From Antedon mediterranea (taxonomy: Eukaryota > Echinodermata > Crinoidea > Comatulida > Antedonidae): DNA of 64,000 nt. The stretch spans positions 22,936,501-23,000,500 of the forward strand of contig NC_092672.1 of the NCBI RefSeq assembly GCF_964355755.1. The letters run 5' to 3'. Position numbers and translations under genes: made by a program. Shown here piece by piece: positions 10,699-21,700 of this stretch; the first letter of the stretch is position 1; every line of letters begins with the position of its first letter. The notes beneath the pieces were generated by a model. The model saw nothing but the letters and a program-made list of their open reading frames with translations. It had not been told where the DNA came from and did no database searches.

Positions 10699-12567
10699 CT
10701 AATTTCGACATACATTACAAACATACGCAGCAAGTTCTTTATTTTTTCCATACAACCCAGTACATGATTCATGAAACCATAAACCACAACCTCCAAGACA
10801 TTGCCACCAATCATCATCTTCTTCATTATCGTCCCAATAAAAGCCATTGCAGTGGCCACAGTATTCGGATGGATCATTATCTTCAGAAAGAGACACAGGG
10901 CGGTCGGTTTTTCTTTTGCATTTTCCGCCTTTTTCTTTCTTTTTCTTTTCCATGTCCTCTTGTCTTTTCAATCTTTTGTCTGTTTTTTCTTGTTCTTTTT
11001 GTTTTCTTTTTTCTTCTCTCTCATTTTTCTTCCGTAACTTTTCTGCTTCAAACGCATCTTTCGCTCTAATTTTTTCCTCAAGTTCTTTTATCATTTCGTC
11101 GGAGGTGAGGCAACGAGCAGATGTAATCCGCTTGGATTTCTTTGAGGTGGTAGTAGTAGTAGTTTTCTCAACTTGGGGCTTAACTAGTAAACCACTAAAT
11201 ACACTTGGCCCAGGGTTGTCTGCGGATTTGTGGTTGGCGTTACCATCAGTAGAAGTAGATGGGGTATTACTATTAGCAATTTGTTCAACCAATTCTTGCA
11301 AGGGCTGATCCTGTTGATTGACTTCATTTGAATTTTCAAGCTTATCCACGAATACAGTTTCGACAGTTGAAGCTTGTAGAAATTCTTTGCGAACAGCATT
11401 TGGATTGAAAGGATGTATACCCGTTGCAGAAAACCCGCTTATAGCATTCGTCATATTGCACGAAGCAACATACGCGTCTTTCAAAATCCCGCAAAAGTTG
11501 AACCGTGTTATTACTTTGCCTGGATTTTTCTTCAGGAATTTTTCACAGGCTTTGTTGTATTCGGATTTCAATGATCGGAAAACAGATTTATCCAGAGGTT
11601 GCAAATGATTTGTTGTGTGCGGTGGGAGGCAATACAAATGTATGTCATTTTCTCTTGCATACTTGATTAGTTGAAGACTAATATGTGATGCATGACCATC
11701 TAGTACTAGAAGCACAGGGCGAACAGCACCAACATTGGGAACAAAACACTTCCTAAACCACATGTCAAACAACTCAGTATCGATGAATGATGATTTGCTG
11801 ACACCAAAGAGAGAATCGGCAGGAGCATTCTGCATAAACGAATCGCTCAGTCGCTGGCCTTTAAAAATGATAAAGGGTGGCAAATAACGCCCCGCAGCAT
11901 TTGCACATGCTAGCACTGTTACATTCTCCCCTCTGTCTCAACTTGTCTTACACTGAACAGTTCTCTTTCCTTTTTTACTGACAATCTTTGATAGATTGTG
12001 CACCAAACTAAGTCCAGTTTCATCGGCGTTATAGATCTGTGATGGCTTGTTCTTCAAATCCAAGGTATCCATTAATTCATTCAGCTTGTCAAAATGCCTG
12101 CGCATTACTGTTGGATTAAGCATATATGCTCTTGCGGCAGACAAACCTTCTGGTTTTCTCAAAGAAAGGTCTGGATGGCGCTCACGATACCCACAGAACC
12201 AATCATATCCAGCCTTTTGTTTTAATTTATTGAACGGAGAGGGTCGTCCTGTTAATTCCATCATCTGATAAGCTAACCGGCACACATCATCTAAAGTCAA
12301 TCCAAAGCCAACACTTTCCATATGTAGAATGTAATTTTTTAGTTCTGTTTCTTCACTTGCAGTTAATACAGTTGCTCTTGATGCAGAAGAAGTGACATCC
12401 ACTTTACCCGATAAACGTCTTTGCAATGTTGTTTTCGGAACGCCATACTGCTTTGCTGCAGCCCTCAAAGACAAACTGCCAGCCTTCACTGCTTCATACG
12501 CTTCCTGCATAGATTGCTTGTTCCATTTTCCAAGCATTGGAGTCCAACTTTTTTTTTTCCTTGCCAT
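10699..12567 (-). pseudogene. pogo-family transposase with C-terminal PHD finger, one nonsense codon
   Basis: One frame of 622 codons is interrupted only by TGA at 11938-11940 (codon 210). Residues 15-55 form a pipsqueak-type helix-turn-helix (SLRAAAKQYGVPKTTLQRRL). Residues about 65-150 resemble the CENP-B/Tc5 second DNA-binding domain. The DDE_1 catalytic domain shows Asp182 (IYNADETG), Asp290 (LVLDGHASH) and Asp326 (HLQPLDKSVF), with 35 residues between the last two. A Lys/Glu-rich coiled stretch precedes a C4HC3 PHD finger at 570-622 (CGHC..CLGGC..FHESC..CNVC). Such PHD-tailed jerky/pogo transposases are common in invertebrate genomes. It should cut and paste the element by its TIRs. The stop makes it inactive unless read through; otherwise it is nearly intact. 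Confidence 0.93.
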
Positions 12568-13712
12568 TACTATAGATAAAATTGAAAAATACTAATTATT
12601 AAGAAATATTAATATGAAAAGTAATATTATGATAATAAAAACTGACTTTCAATTACCAAACATTACTTTAAGAACCAAAACAAATTATATTCCATTAAAA
12701 TGTGTCCAGGTAAACTACTGTTGTAGTGATAAAACACTTGGTGTTCAAGAAAAAACATAGAAAATGTATACACATATAAGAATTGAATACTGGTCCACCT
12801 ACCCCACTAACGTGGGGTAACTGGGACGTTTTATTTAAAATACAATTAAATAACTGAAAAAATAACTGAAATCATTTTCAAAACAATTTTATGTTAAAAA
12901 TACGTATCTAGAATACAAATAGATACATGGCTGTTTAAATTGATATGTTTTTAACTAAAATAAAAACAAAATTAAAAATTACTCCACTAAAATAATCCTA
13001 ATCCAAGATGGCGTCGGAAAATGTATAAATTACCACCAAAATATGACATAAAATTTGAAAAAATATTAACATTAAATCTTAAGGGATTACATTTATATCT
13101 TGTTATATTTATATTAAAATGTGTGGAAACTATTTTTTTTTTAATATCACGTTTATTTACATTTAAATTATCAAAATAAAATCTGTCTCTTAATATGAAG
13201 ACACAACATTTACAATGTCAATAACTGTGATTTTGAAACTTAACCCTAATTTTAAAATAAAATTATGAAAATATAACTTACCCCTAGGCCTTGTAAAAAG
13301 GGATTAGGCCAAGTTGAGCCGCCGACAAGTTGAGCCGCCGCCAGAAAAACGTTATTTTCTATGGAACGCCAAATGCTAACTTTCGCCGGTGCTCGTTGTT
13401 TTATAATAATTATGATAATTTACGACGTAACAAGTTTAATTAATAGTGATGTTGGACACATTTATAAGTGAAAGTACTGTATGTAAAGTAGGTCTGTCTA
13501 ATTGCTAAAATTAAATATTATTATTAAACTTGTGTCATAATACTAATGTTTGTCACATAAATTTTAAAAAATCCCTGTACTATAGTACAGAGATTTTTTT
13601 TAAAGTGATACTGTGTAACCAAAATTAAAATAACGGGATTAAAAATTGTGATTGTTTCATTATATTTACATTAAAGTTAATAAAGATATAAAGTAAATAA
13701 GATAATAGATAA

Positions 13713-13749
<37 letters not shown>

Positions 13750-14770
13750 TTTCAATTATATATTTTATAAATTGTATTGTTCTCGGAAAGCAATAAATAT
13801 TACATAATAAAATTTCATACGGTGAAAAAATATATTTATGTTCAGTTAAGGTTTCCTTGGCTAATTGGTAAAGAAAGAGTATCGTAATATCGTTGAAAGC
13901 ACCTAATAAGTAATAATATGTTACGTATATATATACATCTAAATTTAGCAAGAACTATTTACTTTCAAGATATGATGAACGTTAAATATATATATTTTAT
14001 AAGACCAGTTTAGATCAAATAATATGGTTTAAATAGAAATTTTCGCTTTGTTTTCTTTTATTTATTACTAGTTTATTTTTTTGTATTTTTCGTATTTAAT
14101 GTTATATTATATATAAAATACAATATAGGGTTAGGGTTCCCTAATCAGGTAAAGCAATTATTTTGTAAATTTTCTATAATTGAAATGTTGAAATGTTAAA
14201 GTACCACCGATAACGTATCGTGTAAAATAAAATCCACAGGTCTTGAACGTGTGTCTCTGTGTAACTTGTAATGTATGATTAAAGTACAAGTACTGTAGCT
14301 AGAAATTACATGTAATGTCATTACAGTATTTATATTAAATTTACATAATGATTTTTGTTTCAAACTGCGTTTGTTTTATTCAGTTGTAAAATGTGCACAT
14401 TATAGCTTGGATTTGATTTATTGTGACGCCAACATAAAGAACAGAGATAAAAACAAACAAAAAACGTCATGAATAAAAAACAACAAAAGGCAGTCCACAA
14501 AGCAATACCGATGTCGACGGAACGCTTTGCGTACTAAAACAATACATACTTTTATTTCATTCGGTTTCAAAGGATGTAAAAATTATACAATAACAAATCT
14601 AAAACAAAGATGAGCAGTGTTGTCGGCCAAGCGCTTTGCTTTTTTTTAAAAAGCAACCTTTGTTTTGCTAAAAAATCATTTTTGCTGCAAAGTCCTTATA
14701 AGTAACAGAATATTCCAAGAACTGTCACTTTCGATTTAGTTTTCAACTGTTATCATCAATATTATCAATC
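12568..14770. other. Non-coding interior of the pogo element
   Basis: AT-rich sequence between the transposase start and the plus-strand PHD exon. It contains a (TA)n run at about 13718-13747 and a subterminal-like GGTCCACCTACCCCACTAACGTGGGGTAACTGGGAC block at 12792-12830. No coding region was seen. Confidence 0.55.
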
Positions 14771-15127
14771 ATGAACGAGTGTATAGAGTGCCAAGATCCA
14801 GTTGCTGAACGTCAAGAAGGTGTGTTGTGTGAGGAGTGCGGGAGGTGGCAACATCGGATATGTGGGACCGGGATAACGCGAGAGCAATATCGACAAGGCA
14901 TGGAAGACGGTTACCTGGATTGGTCTTGTAATGAGTGCATGTTGGAGAGGAACCCCGTACAACCAGAAGACGATATATATGCTGCGGAATTGGGTCACTT
15001 TGTGGAACCAGATGATTTCAAAGAGGATGATTTAGAAAACCCATACCCTCAACCCAACCCAGAGGTAGTACTGGAAGAACCAGCGGTAACGTACAGGGTA
15101 GTTGGCTCAGCATCTAAACGTGGGAAG
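14771..15127 (+). CDS. PHD-finger exon of an unidentified protein, carried inside the pogo element
   Basis: 119 codons open from ATG at 14771 to a donor (GGGAAG|GTAGGC). Residues 4-56 form a C4HC3 PHD-type zinc finger: C4, C7, C20, C23, H28, C31, C53 and C56. An acidic, proline-rich linker follows, ending VTYRVVGSASKRGK. This layout resembles the N terminus of invertebrate MULE/FLYWCH-type proteins as I remember them; their remaining domains are absent here. It runs opposite to the transposase and differs in sequence from the transposase PHD finger. It may be a captured host exon, a remnant of a nested Mutator-like element, or a second element-encoded factor. No matching downstream exon could be established before the right end. 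Confidence 0.6.
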
Positions 15128-15660
15128 GTAGGCTTTACGGTTTTTATTATTTTTTTCAATTATCTTGTGTCCCAATTTTATTTCAATTCTCTGTTTGAAT
15201 ATATTATGTATAGGCTTTAGTATGCACTAGTTGACAAATAGTTTCTTTCATTTTTGTATTCTTAATTTTAAACGTAGTTAAAATACACCTAGTCGAGAAC
15301 AAGAACAGCAAGCAAGCCTACACACGCCTGGCACACAGTGGACGAAAAAACTATTAGAATCGGCCAAAAATAAGGCTAAAATCGTACAAATATAAAAGGA
15401 ACTAAAAACACAAAAATCCACAAATACTAAGGATTGATTTTAGATGAAATAAAATCTAATTGAGAATCAATATTTGGTAAAATTAAGCAATTTTTCTTAA
15501 CGGGAACACAGCATGCAATACCTCATTCGAAAGCTAACAAAATTTGTTTGTTTGTGCAAATTTGATTTTGTTCTCTGCTTTAACAATAGAGGGATATAAT
15601 CCTGTTTAAATGCAAAGTGGTCCGGCTACCCCACCGGACCACTTACCCCAGTTTACCCTA

Positions 15661-17105
15661 CCCTTTGCAATTTTAAAATATGGGCGTTTGAACCAGTACC
15701 CCAGACTGTTGAACAATAGTCAATATGTGATAAAAATAGAGCATTGTATAATCTTTTAATAATTTTAGGAGATGTAAAACTTTTCAATCTATAAAATAGA
15801 TGTAGAATTTTTGATAGTTTTGCACATATAGAATCAATATGTACTTTCCATGAGAGTTGTTCATCAAATGTAAGTCCCAAATATTTAAACGTTTCAACTT
15901 TCTCAATCGGAATGTTATCAAAAATTACTGTTTCATCTGTTGTTTTATTAACACGTGGATGAGTACCAAAAAGCATGTATTTGGTTTTATCAATGTTTAG
16001 AGTTAATTTATGTTTATCTAACCATTGTTTTACATTTTCCAACTGTTCAGTCAAAACTGTTGTAAGCTCTTCATTTGATTTACATGCATAAAAAAGCGCA
16101 GTGTCGTCTGCATAGAGGACTGTTTTACAAATCCCATCAACACTATCATGTAAGTCATTTATGTATAAATAAACAACAAAGGGCCAAGAATTGAGCCTTG
16201 TGGTACCCCATAGTTGACATTTAAAATTTCAGATTTTTTTCCATTAAAATTAACAAATTGTTTGCGATTTTTTAAATAATTACTGAACCATGCAAGCTCA
16301 GTGTTTATCATTCCAAAGGTGCATAATTTACGTAATAAAATATCGTGGTCTACCGTATCAAACGCCTTTTTTAGGTCAAGAAAAATTGCTCCAGTTACCA
16401 AGCCATTATCAATATTTTTATATATATAATTGCATACATCTATCAGTGTAGTAGAAGTTGAATGTAACGACCTAAAACCAGATTGATTTTTACATAATAA
16501 ATTAAACTCATTTATATGATTCATAACTTGATTATGGATGCATCTTTCAAAAACTTTCATAACAATAGGTATAACAGATATTGGACGGTAGTTGTTAAGT
16601 TCATGTTTACATCCTCCTTTATAAAGCGGAGTAACCTTAGCACATTTCCATTCACTTGGAATAACACCAGATCTTAATGACCAGTTAAACAAAAAGGCAA
16701 GACTTTGAGAAATTTGTGAAGATGCAATTTTAAGTAACCTAGCGGAAATCCCATCAATTCCAGTAGCTTTTCCAATTTCTAACTTTTCCAACAAAGCTTC
16801 AATTTCATTTCCATTAATATCTTTAAAGTTGAAACGTTGTTGAAATTGTGATAACGATTCAACGGTAATATCGTTTTGGTTGTCATTAAAATGGGATGCA
16901 AGTTCATTAGAAATTGAACAAAAATATTTATTAAAATGATTAGCAATATCAGTTGGATTGTTTATTTCATTACCGTTTACATTGAGAGTTGTTTTAGTTT
17001 GTTTCTTTTTATTGGGTAAAAAGTCTTTCATGGTTTTCCATAATGTTTTAGTGTCATTAACATTATCCTTTAATTTATTATTATTTTTACTCAATGTGGG
17101 CTTAT
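15661..17105 (-). pseudogene. LINE reverse transcriptase, 5' part, truncated and frameshifted
   Basis: The minus frame from 17105 to about 16160 encodes RT motifs: IGKATGIDGISARLLK, KVTPLYKGG, NYRPISVIP, AFDTVDHDILLRKL and YGVPQGSILGPLLF. It then stops because of two extra bases near 16160. The next frame continues with the catalytic VLYADDTALF box (about 16090-16120) and the thumb region KYLGLTFDEQLSW...SHIDYCSTVWG, down to the pogo insertion. No endonuclease domain is present; a stop lies directly upstream, so the copy is 5'-truncated. It is in the CR1/jockey-like group and was dead or dying before or after the pogo insertion. Confidence 0.92.
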
Positions 17106-18270
17106 TTTACATAGGAAGGCCTATTTGCCCATACAGTAGGTGAGACAGGAATTGATATAAGGCCAGGGCGTGTCCACACTCCGGTGGGCCATGCGCCAGA
17201 TACCTTCTATCGGGTTCCTGTTCTTCTGTAGCCCTTTCCACATCAGTTTCACTAGTCGCAATAGTAGCTGCTTACAGCGGGTACCGTACCGACGAGAAGG
17301 TTGTGAAATAGGACTTGTAAAAAGAAAGGATATAAATTCCCAATGAACTGTAATATATCCGCCATATACCAGTACAGGAGAGTAACAGGATAAAAAATGG
17401 TTGTAGTAGAATGAATGAAATGATGAGAAAAATGAAAGAGACTGATGAGAACCACAGGCTAGGCCTCGTAACGCATCATTAGACTTCACCCACCTTCATC
17501 CAACAAAAAACATAACTGAACTTGAAAATTGTCAACTTTCTTAACAAAAAATATGACGAAACAGTTTTTAAAGTCTACGATTTCTTAACCTTTTTTTTTA
17601 CTGTTACGTTGGTGGTTAATGGAGTTTGTTACGCACGTTGGTTGTTGATTTTTGTTACGTTAGTGGTTAATGTTACATTGGTAGTAGATTGTTACATTAG
17701 TTGGTGTTTGTACACATGCGTCCGCACGAACCGCATTAGTAGGCCTATAGTTTTACCCTCACCAAGTTCTTTTCTGTTTTGTGACAATGATGAGAATGTA
17801 AATGATTACATATTATGTCGTCATAGGTTATAATATATATACATTGTTCATTTATTCTTTCTGATTAAAATATCCATATAAAGATACATACAGTACAGAA
17901 AACAAACAAAAAACATCCATTCTGAAAGTATCATAATACTACTGCAGCAGTACTAGGCCTGGCCCACACTCCGAATGAAGGATAGATTAATTTAGTTTAC
18001 CTATGGTATAGTTAGAAATCATTACCATTAATTCGTTTCATAAAGATATATGCATGATTTTCTTTGTATACTTAGGAGCTTTCGATTAGACATATACCTT
18101 CTGGATAATAATATGGATCCCGAGTTTTCTAATTCTAGAATCTAGAAAAACACAGATGTTGGCCTATGAGTTTTCTAGATGAATATAGAAACTCATATAT
18201 ATCCGAGATCTAAGATATATATCCGAGATCTGAGTTTATATATAGACACCCTTCTTAGGTTATAAATAAA
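17106..18270. other. Intergenic, no gene seen
   Basis: Contains a cluster of GTTACGTTAGTGGTTAATG-like repeats at 17595-17705, inverted relative to the cluster at 8900-9000, and ATCC/AGATCT-rich sequence near 18200. ORFs here are short and have no recognisable motif. Confidence 0.45.
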
Positions 18271-18276
18271 GATTAA

Positions 18277-18550
18277 CCCTTTGAAGACGCGAGGTTTTTA
18301 CCCCAAGTCACTGAGGCTAAAATAAGGTATTTTTAATAGGTTTAGGAAAAATGCAAAATACATTTTTAACTGTAATTTTCTGCAACTACTTTCTGCCTTC
18401 CGAAAAATGTCATTTTTTACCTAGGTCAATGTCAAATGCTCAAAAGGTGCAATTTCAGTGACCCCCAAAAGTCAACCCGTACATATACGGGCCTCGCGTC
18501 CTGGGAGAGTAAATTACCCCGTATGGGAAACGGATCACGTCTTCAAAGGG
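18277..18550. mobile_element. piggyBac-like MITE, 274 bp
   Basis: The ends CCCTTTGAAGACGCG and (inverted) CCCTTTGAAGACGTG are flanked by TTAA on the left (18273-18276) and TTAC on the right (18551-18554). TTAA targeting with a CCC(T/N) start is typical of piggyBac-derived MITEs. It has no coding content. Confidence 0.75.
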
Positions 18551-18757
18551 TTACATAAGGATATAACCTCTAGTCAATGGAAAAAATAACATTAACGATT
18601 TAGTTCTTTGGAAGGAGACGCCTGTTTAGTTCATGTTTCATCATGAAATTAGAATTCAGCCTGTGGCTAACGAGACAGAATATAGGCCTAATTCAAATAA
18701 TTATTTTATATACAAATAAAGTAAAGTCAGTACCGTACACTAAAACATTTTATAATT

Positions 18758-21700
18758 CTAGAATATTAAATGGCCATCTTCAAAAAGTTCTACATTTGTC
18801 TGTGGCATACCATTCAGAAAATTATCAATTTCGTCTTCTCCAATGAAGTCCCCTATGTCTTCCTCTCTGCTGTAATAATCGCATGTAGAGACTGGAATAA
18901 ACTCCGTGAAACCAGCGTGTGCGTCACTGTCTACTTTTACACGTAGAACCTCATCTAATTTCCAGTAAGGATCTGTAACGTTTTCTTCTCCACATTTTCC
19001 TGACTTCGGTGGTTTATCTAAGGAAACTGACGTCATTGGCGTGTAAGGATTCGAGTCCTGCACATTTCTTGTGCTTTCCACGAGTAATGGAGACAATTGC
19101 AGTGCATCATCCTCACCTGTTTGTTGCAGGCGAAAGTATGCCGTGCTTCCCTCTTTAACTTCCATTTTGTCAGTGGTAACTGGTGATGAGTTTATAAAAC
19201 CACTTTTCGTAACTGGTGAAACTTGGTCAATAGACGGTACAACCATGTAAATATTTTTCTCTTCTATCTGGGAATCAGGAATAAACTCATGAAATCCTTG
19301 ATCAGAACTCGTTGAACTGCGGTACGATGTAGGTAAGTCCGACTTCTTCGTCTTCAAGTCATCAAAAACTTCCTTTTCTACTGATCGCGGACGAACGGGG
19401 CTAATTTCCTAAGTAAAAGACATTCCTTTATTAAACATGTTATTTAACGTCTGTTATGACAAATACAGTGAATGCGTGGTTCTAAACAACATTTCATTAC
19501 CACGCAAAGTGGATTGAATTTCGTGAAATACACATCTACGTCATTTAACTAACGGATCCTTAATATCATTTTTTAATGAATGATCTACATGGGTTATCCT
19601 TATTAAAGAAGACAAATAAATAATAAATTATCTAGGCTGCCTAGCTCTTAAAAATGTATTGTCCCCCAAAAACCTGAAAAATGAAGATTAATTAAATCAG
19701 ACTTTGGATAGGTTATTTTGTAGTTTTACTAAATTTAATCACTTCCATAGAAAAAAAACATGTGTTTACTTACAAAATGACAAACATAAATTGTTAAATT
19801 AAACCAAAAACCATTGGCTGGCAGCCAATTTGACTATTTGTTGCTTTAAATTACTGATTTTTCAGGTAAATACATTTTTTTTCGGTCCAATTTTTTGTCA
19901 AAGAAGATAACTATTATGTGACATTAAAATGGCATATTCAACAAAAAAATTTAAAAAAATATGTTTTCAGTGGGACAATACATCTTTAACTTGAAAGCAA
20001 TAAAGACATGATAATTACCACTTTGAAGAATTTTGGTTCAGGCCATTCAATGAAAATTCGCTTACGTATATACACATTAAAAGCTCCAAAAAACAGCATA
20101 ACAAATAAGATAATAATTCCCACCACAAGAAACGGAATGATAAATTCATCTGAAAGTACAACATATCATGAATTGTTGCAAATTTTCTGAAAACATGAAC
20201 ATTGTAAAAGAAAAACAAGAGAAAAAATCTTTTTTTTTTCTATATGGATTATGAACAATATACGATCACATCTAAACAAATAGAGGCAACTTCCTTAATT
20301 TGATGACACAAATGCACCCAAAATATTATTCAAGCAGGTAGTAAAATTACGCTATTTTCAGATTAACGCATGGCTATTGGTAAATTTGCCATAAGAAGAT
20401 ATTATATGCAATAGTGAGGCTATTTCTAAGCATTCAGTAGTAGAGAAACAACAATAAGTAGGCCTAACATTGTCGCAACTAAACTCGACATGTGTGCTAT
20501 TCTAAAGTGTAATATTTATTAATAGGCTTATTCACATACCAGGCTCATATTGCACTGCAACTGTATTCAAAGTTACAGGTTGTCTCTCGGTCACCAAACC
20601 TAAAAAAATTAAATTTTGGTAAATATGAGGCTATAATGTCTATCTCTAGTTATACATTATGTCATAAAGTAAAATAGATTATGCAAATTTGCCAACATTA
20701 AAGTAAAATAAGTGTTGAGCAATTTTCAGAATATTACCGTAGCTTTTGAGAAGAAGACAAATGATTTCCTTACTGTACTCAATGATACAGAAAGTTGGTG
20801 CATACTTTTGGTTCTGATTTAACCATATAATGAAACCATTGTTTACTATTAGTTGTTTAAGTATTAATTTACGATGAAAACAAAGTTTACCCCGAATATG
20901 GGTGTTTTCCAAATACATGCACAAGCGAACCCTCTAGGTTTAATAAAGAGACATAGGCCAACACACCTTGTTTCAAGCATTTGAACTCATATAATATCCT
21001 GGTTGGAGGACCTTCGACTTCGACTTCAAACGTGTCTGCCTGAACACTCCTTAGCTCTAGATTATAGACAATGGTGTTCTCTGTGATGTTGTTGCACGGC
21101 ACATTTATGTCAATGTTATTCAATGTTAATTCTTCCTCAACACTTTCATTCAGTGATTGTCCAGTATAGGTTCCCGTAATGCGGTATAAGTACTGAGTTT
21201 CATCATTTGGTGTTTCCCATTGGAGTGACAAGACGTTTTCGTTTTCTGATGATGTGGCGTTCACGTCTATGATCATAGAAACTACAAAAACAAATTTTCC
21301 ATTATTTTTAGACAATAAAAAAGAAAATATTCTAGTCACGTACGGTATATATTGGTCGAGAAGGTAAACTGTTCTTTTTATATACATTATGAGGATTTTG
21401 ATATTTAATTTCATTTGGTCATTATTAATGCAGATCTGATTGGTGAGCACATAAAGACAACTCTATTTTGCAGCTGTCACCAGATACTATCTAGCCAACT
21501 ATTGTAAGTCAGTTAGATACAACTCGAGGTGGATTAAATACACTATAGTGACAGCTGTAAAATTGGATGTAATGACCCTAATCATTACAAATGGTTATTT
21601 GAACATTGAATGCAATTTACAATCTTGTAGAAACGATCTAGGTACTAGGTATACGTATTCCAAATGACTTTAAAACTCACTGGGTAGTGTGACAATTGGA

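Larger units (their letters stand above)
10290..15658 (-). mobile_element. pogo-type (Tc1/mariner superfamily) DNA transposon, 5.4 kb
   Basis: Both ends carry the inverted repeat GGGTAAACTGGGGTAAGTGG (left 10290; right end 15658), flanked by TA duplications (10288-10289 and 15659-15660). The element interrupts a LINE codon series: excising it with one TA rejoins the LINE in frame (the two sides read ..KLQR and ..NRAARL). Subterminal copies of GGGGTAAGTGGACC recur at about 10495, 12800 and 15625. It carries a psq-HTH/DDE/PHD transposase on the minus strand and a separate PHD exon on the plus strand. Confidence 0.95.

Noticed and set aside
10662-11308. Plus ORFs opposite the transposase
   Set aside because: They are low-complexity shadows of the Lys/Glu-rich coding strand.
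17121-17489. 122-codon minus ORF upstream of the LINE
   Set aside because: No LINE endonuclease motif and unusual composition; not linked in frame to the RT.
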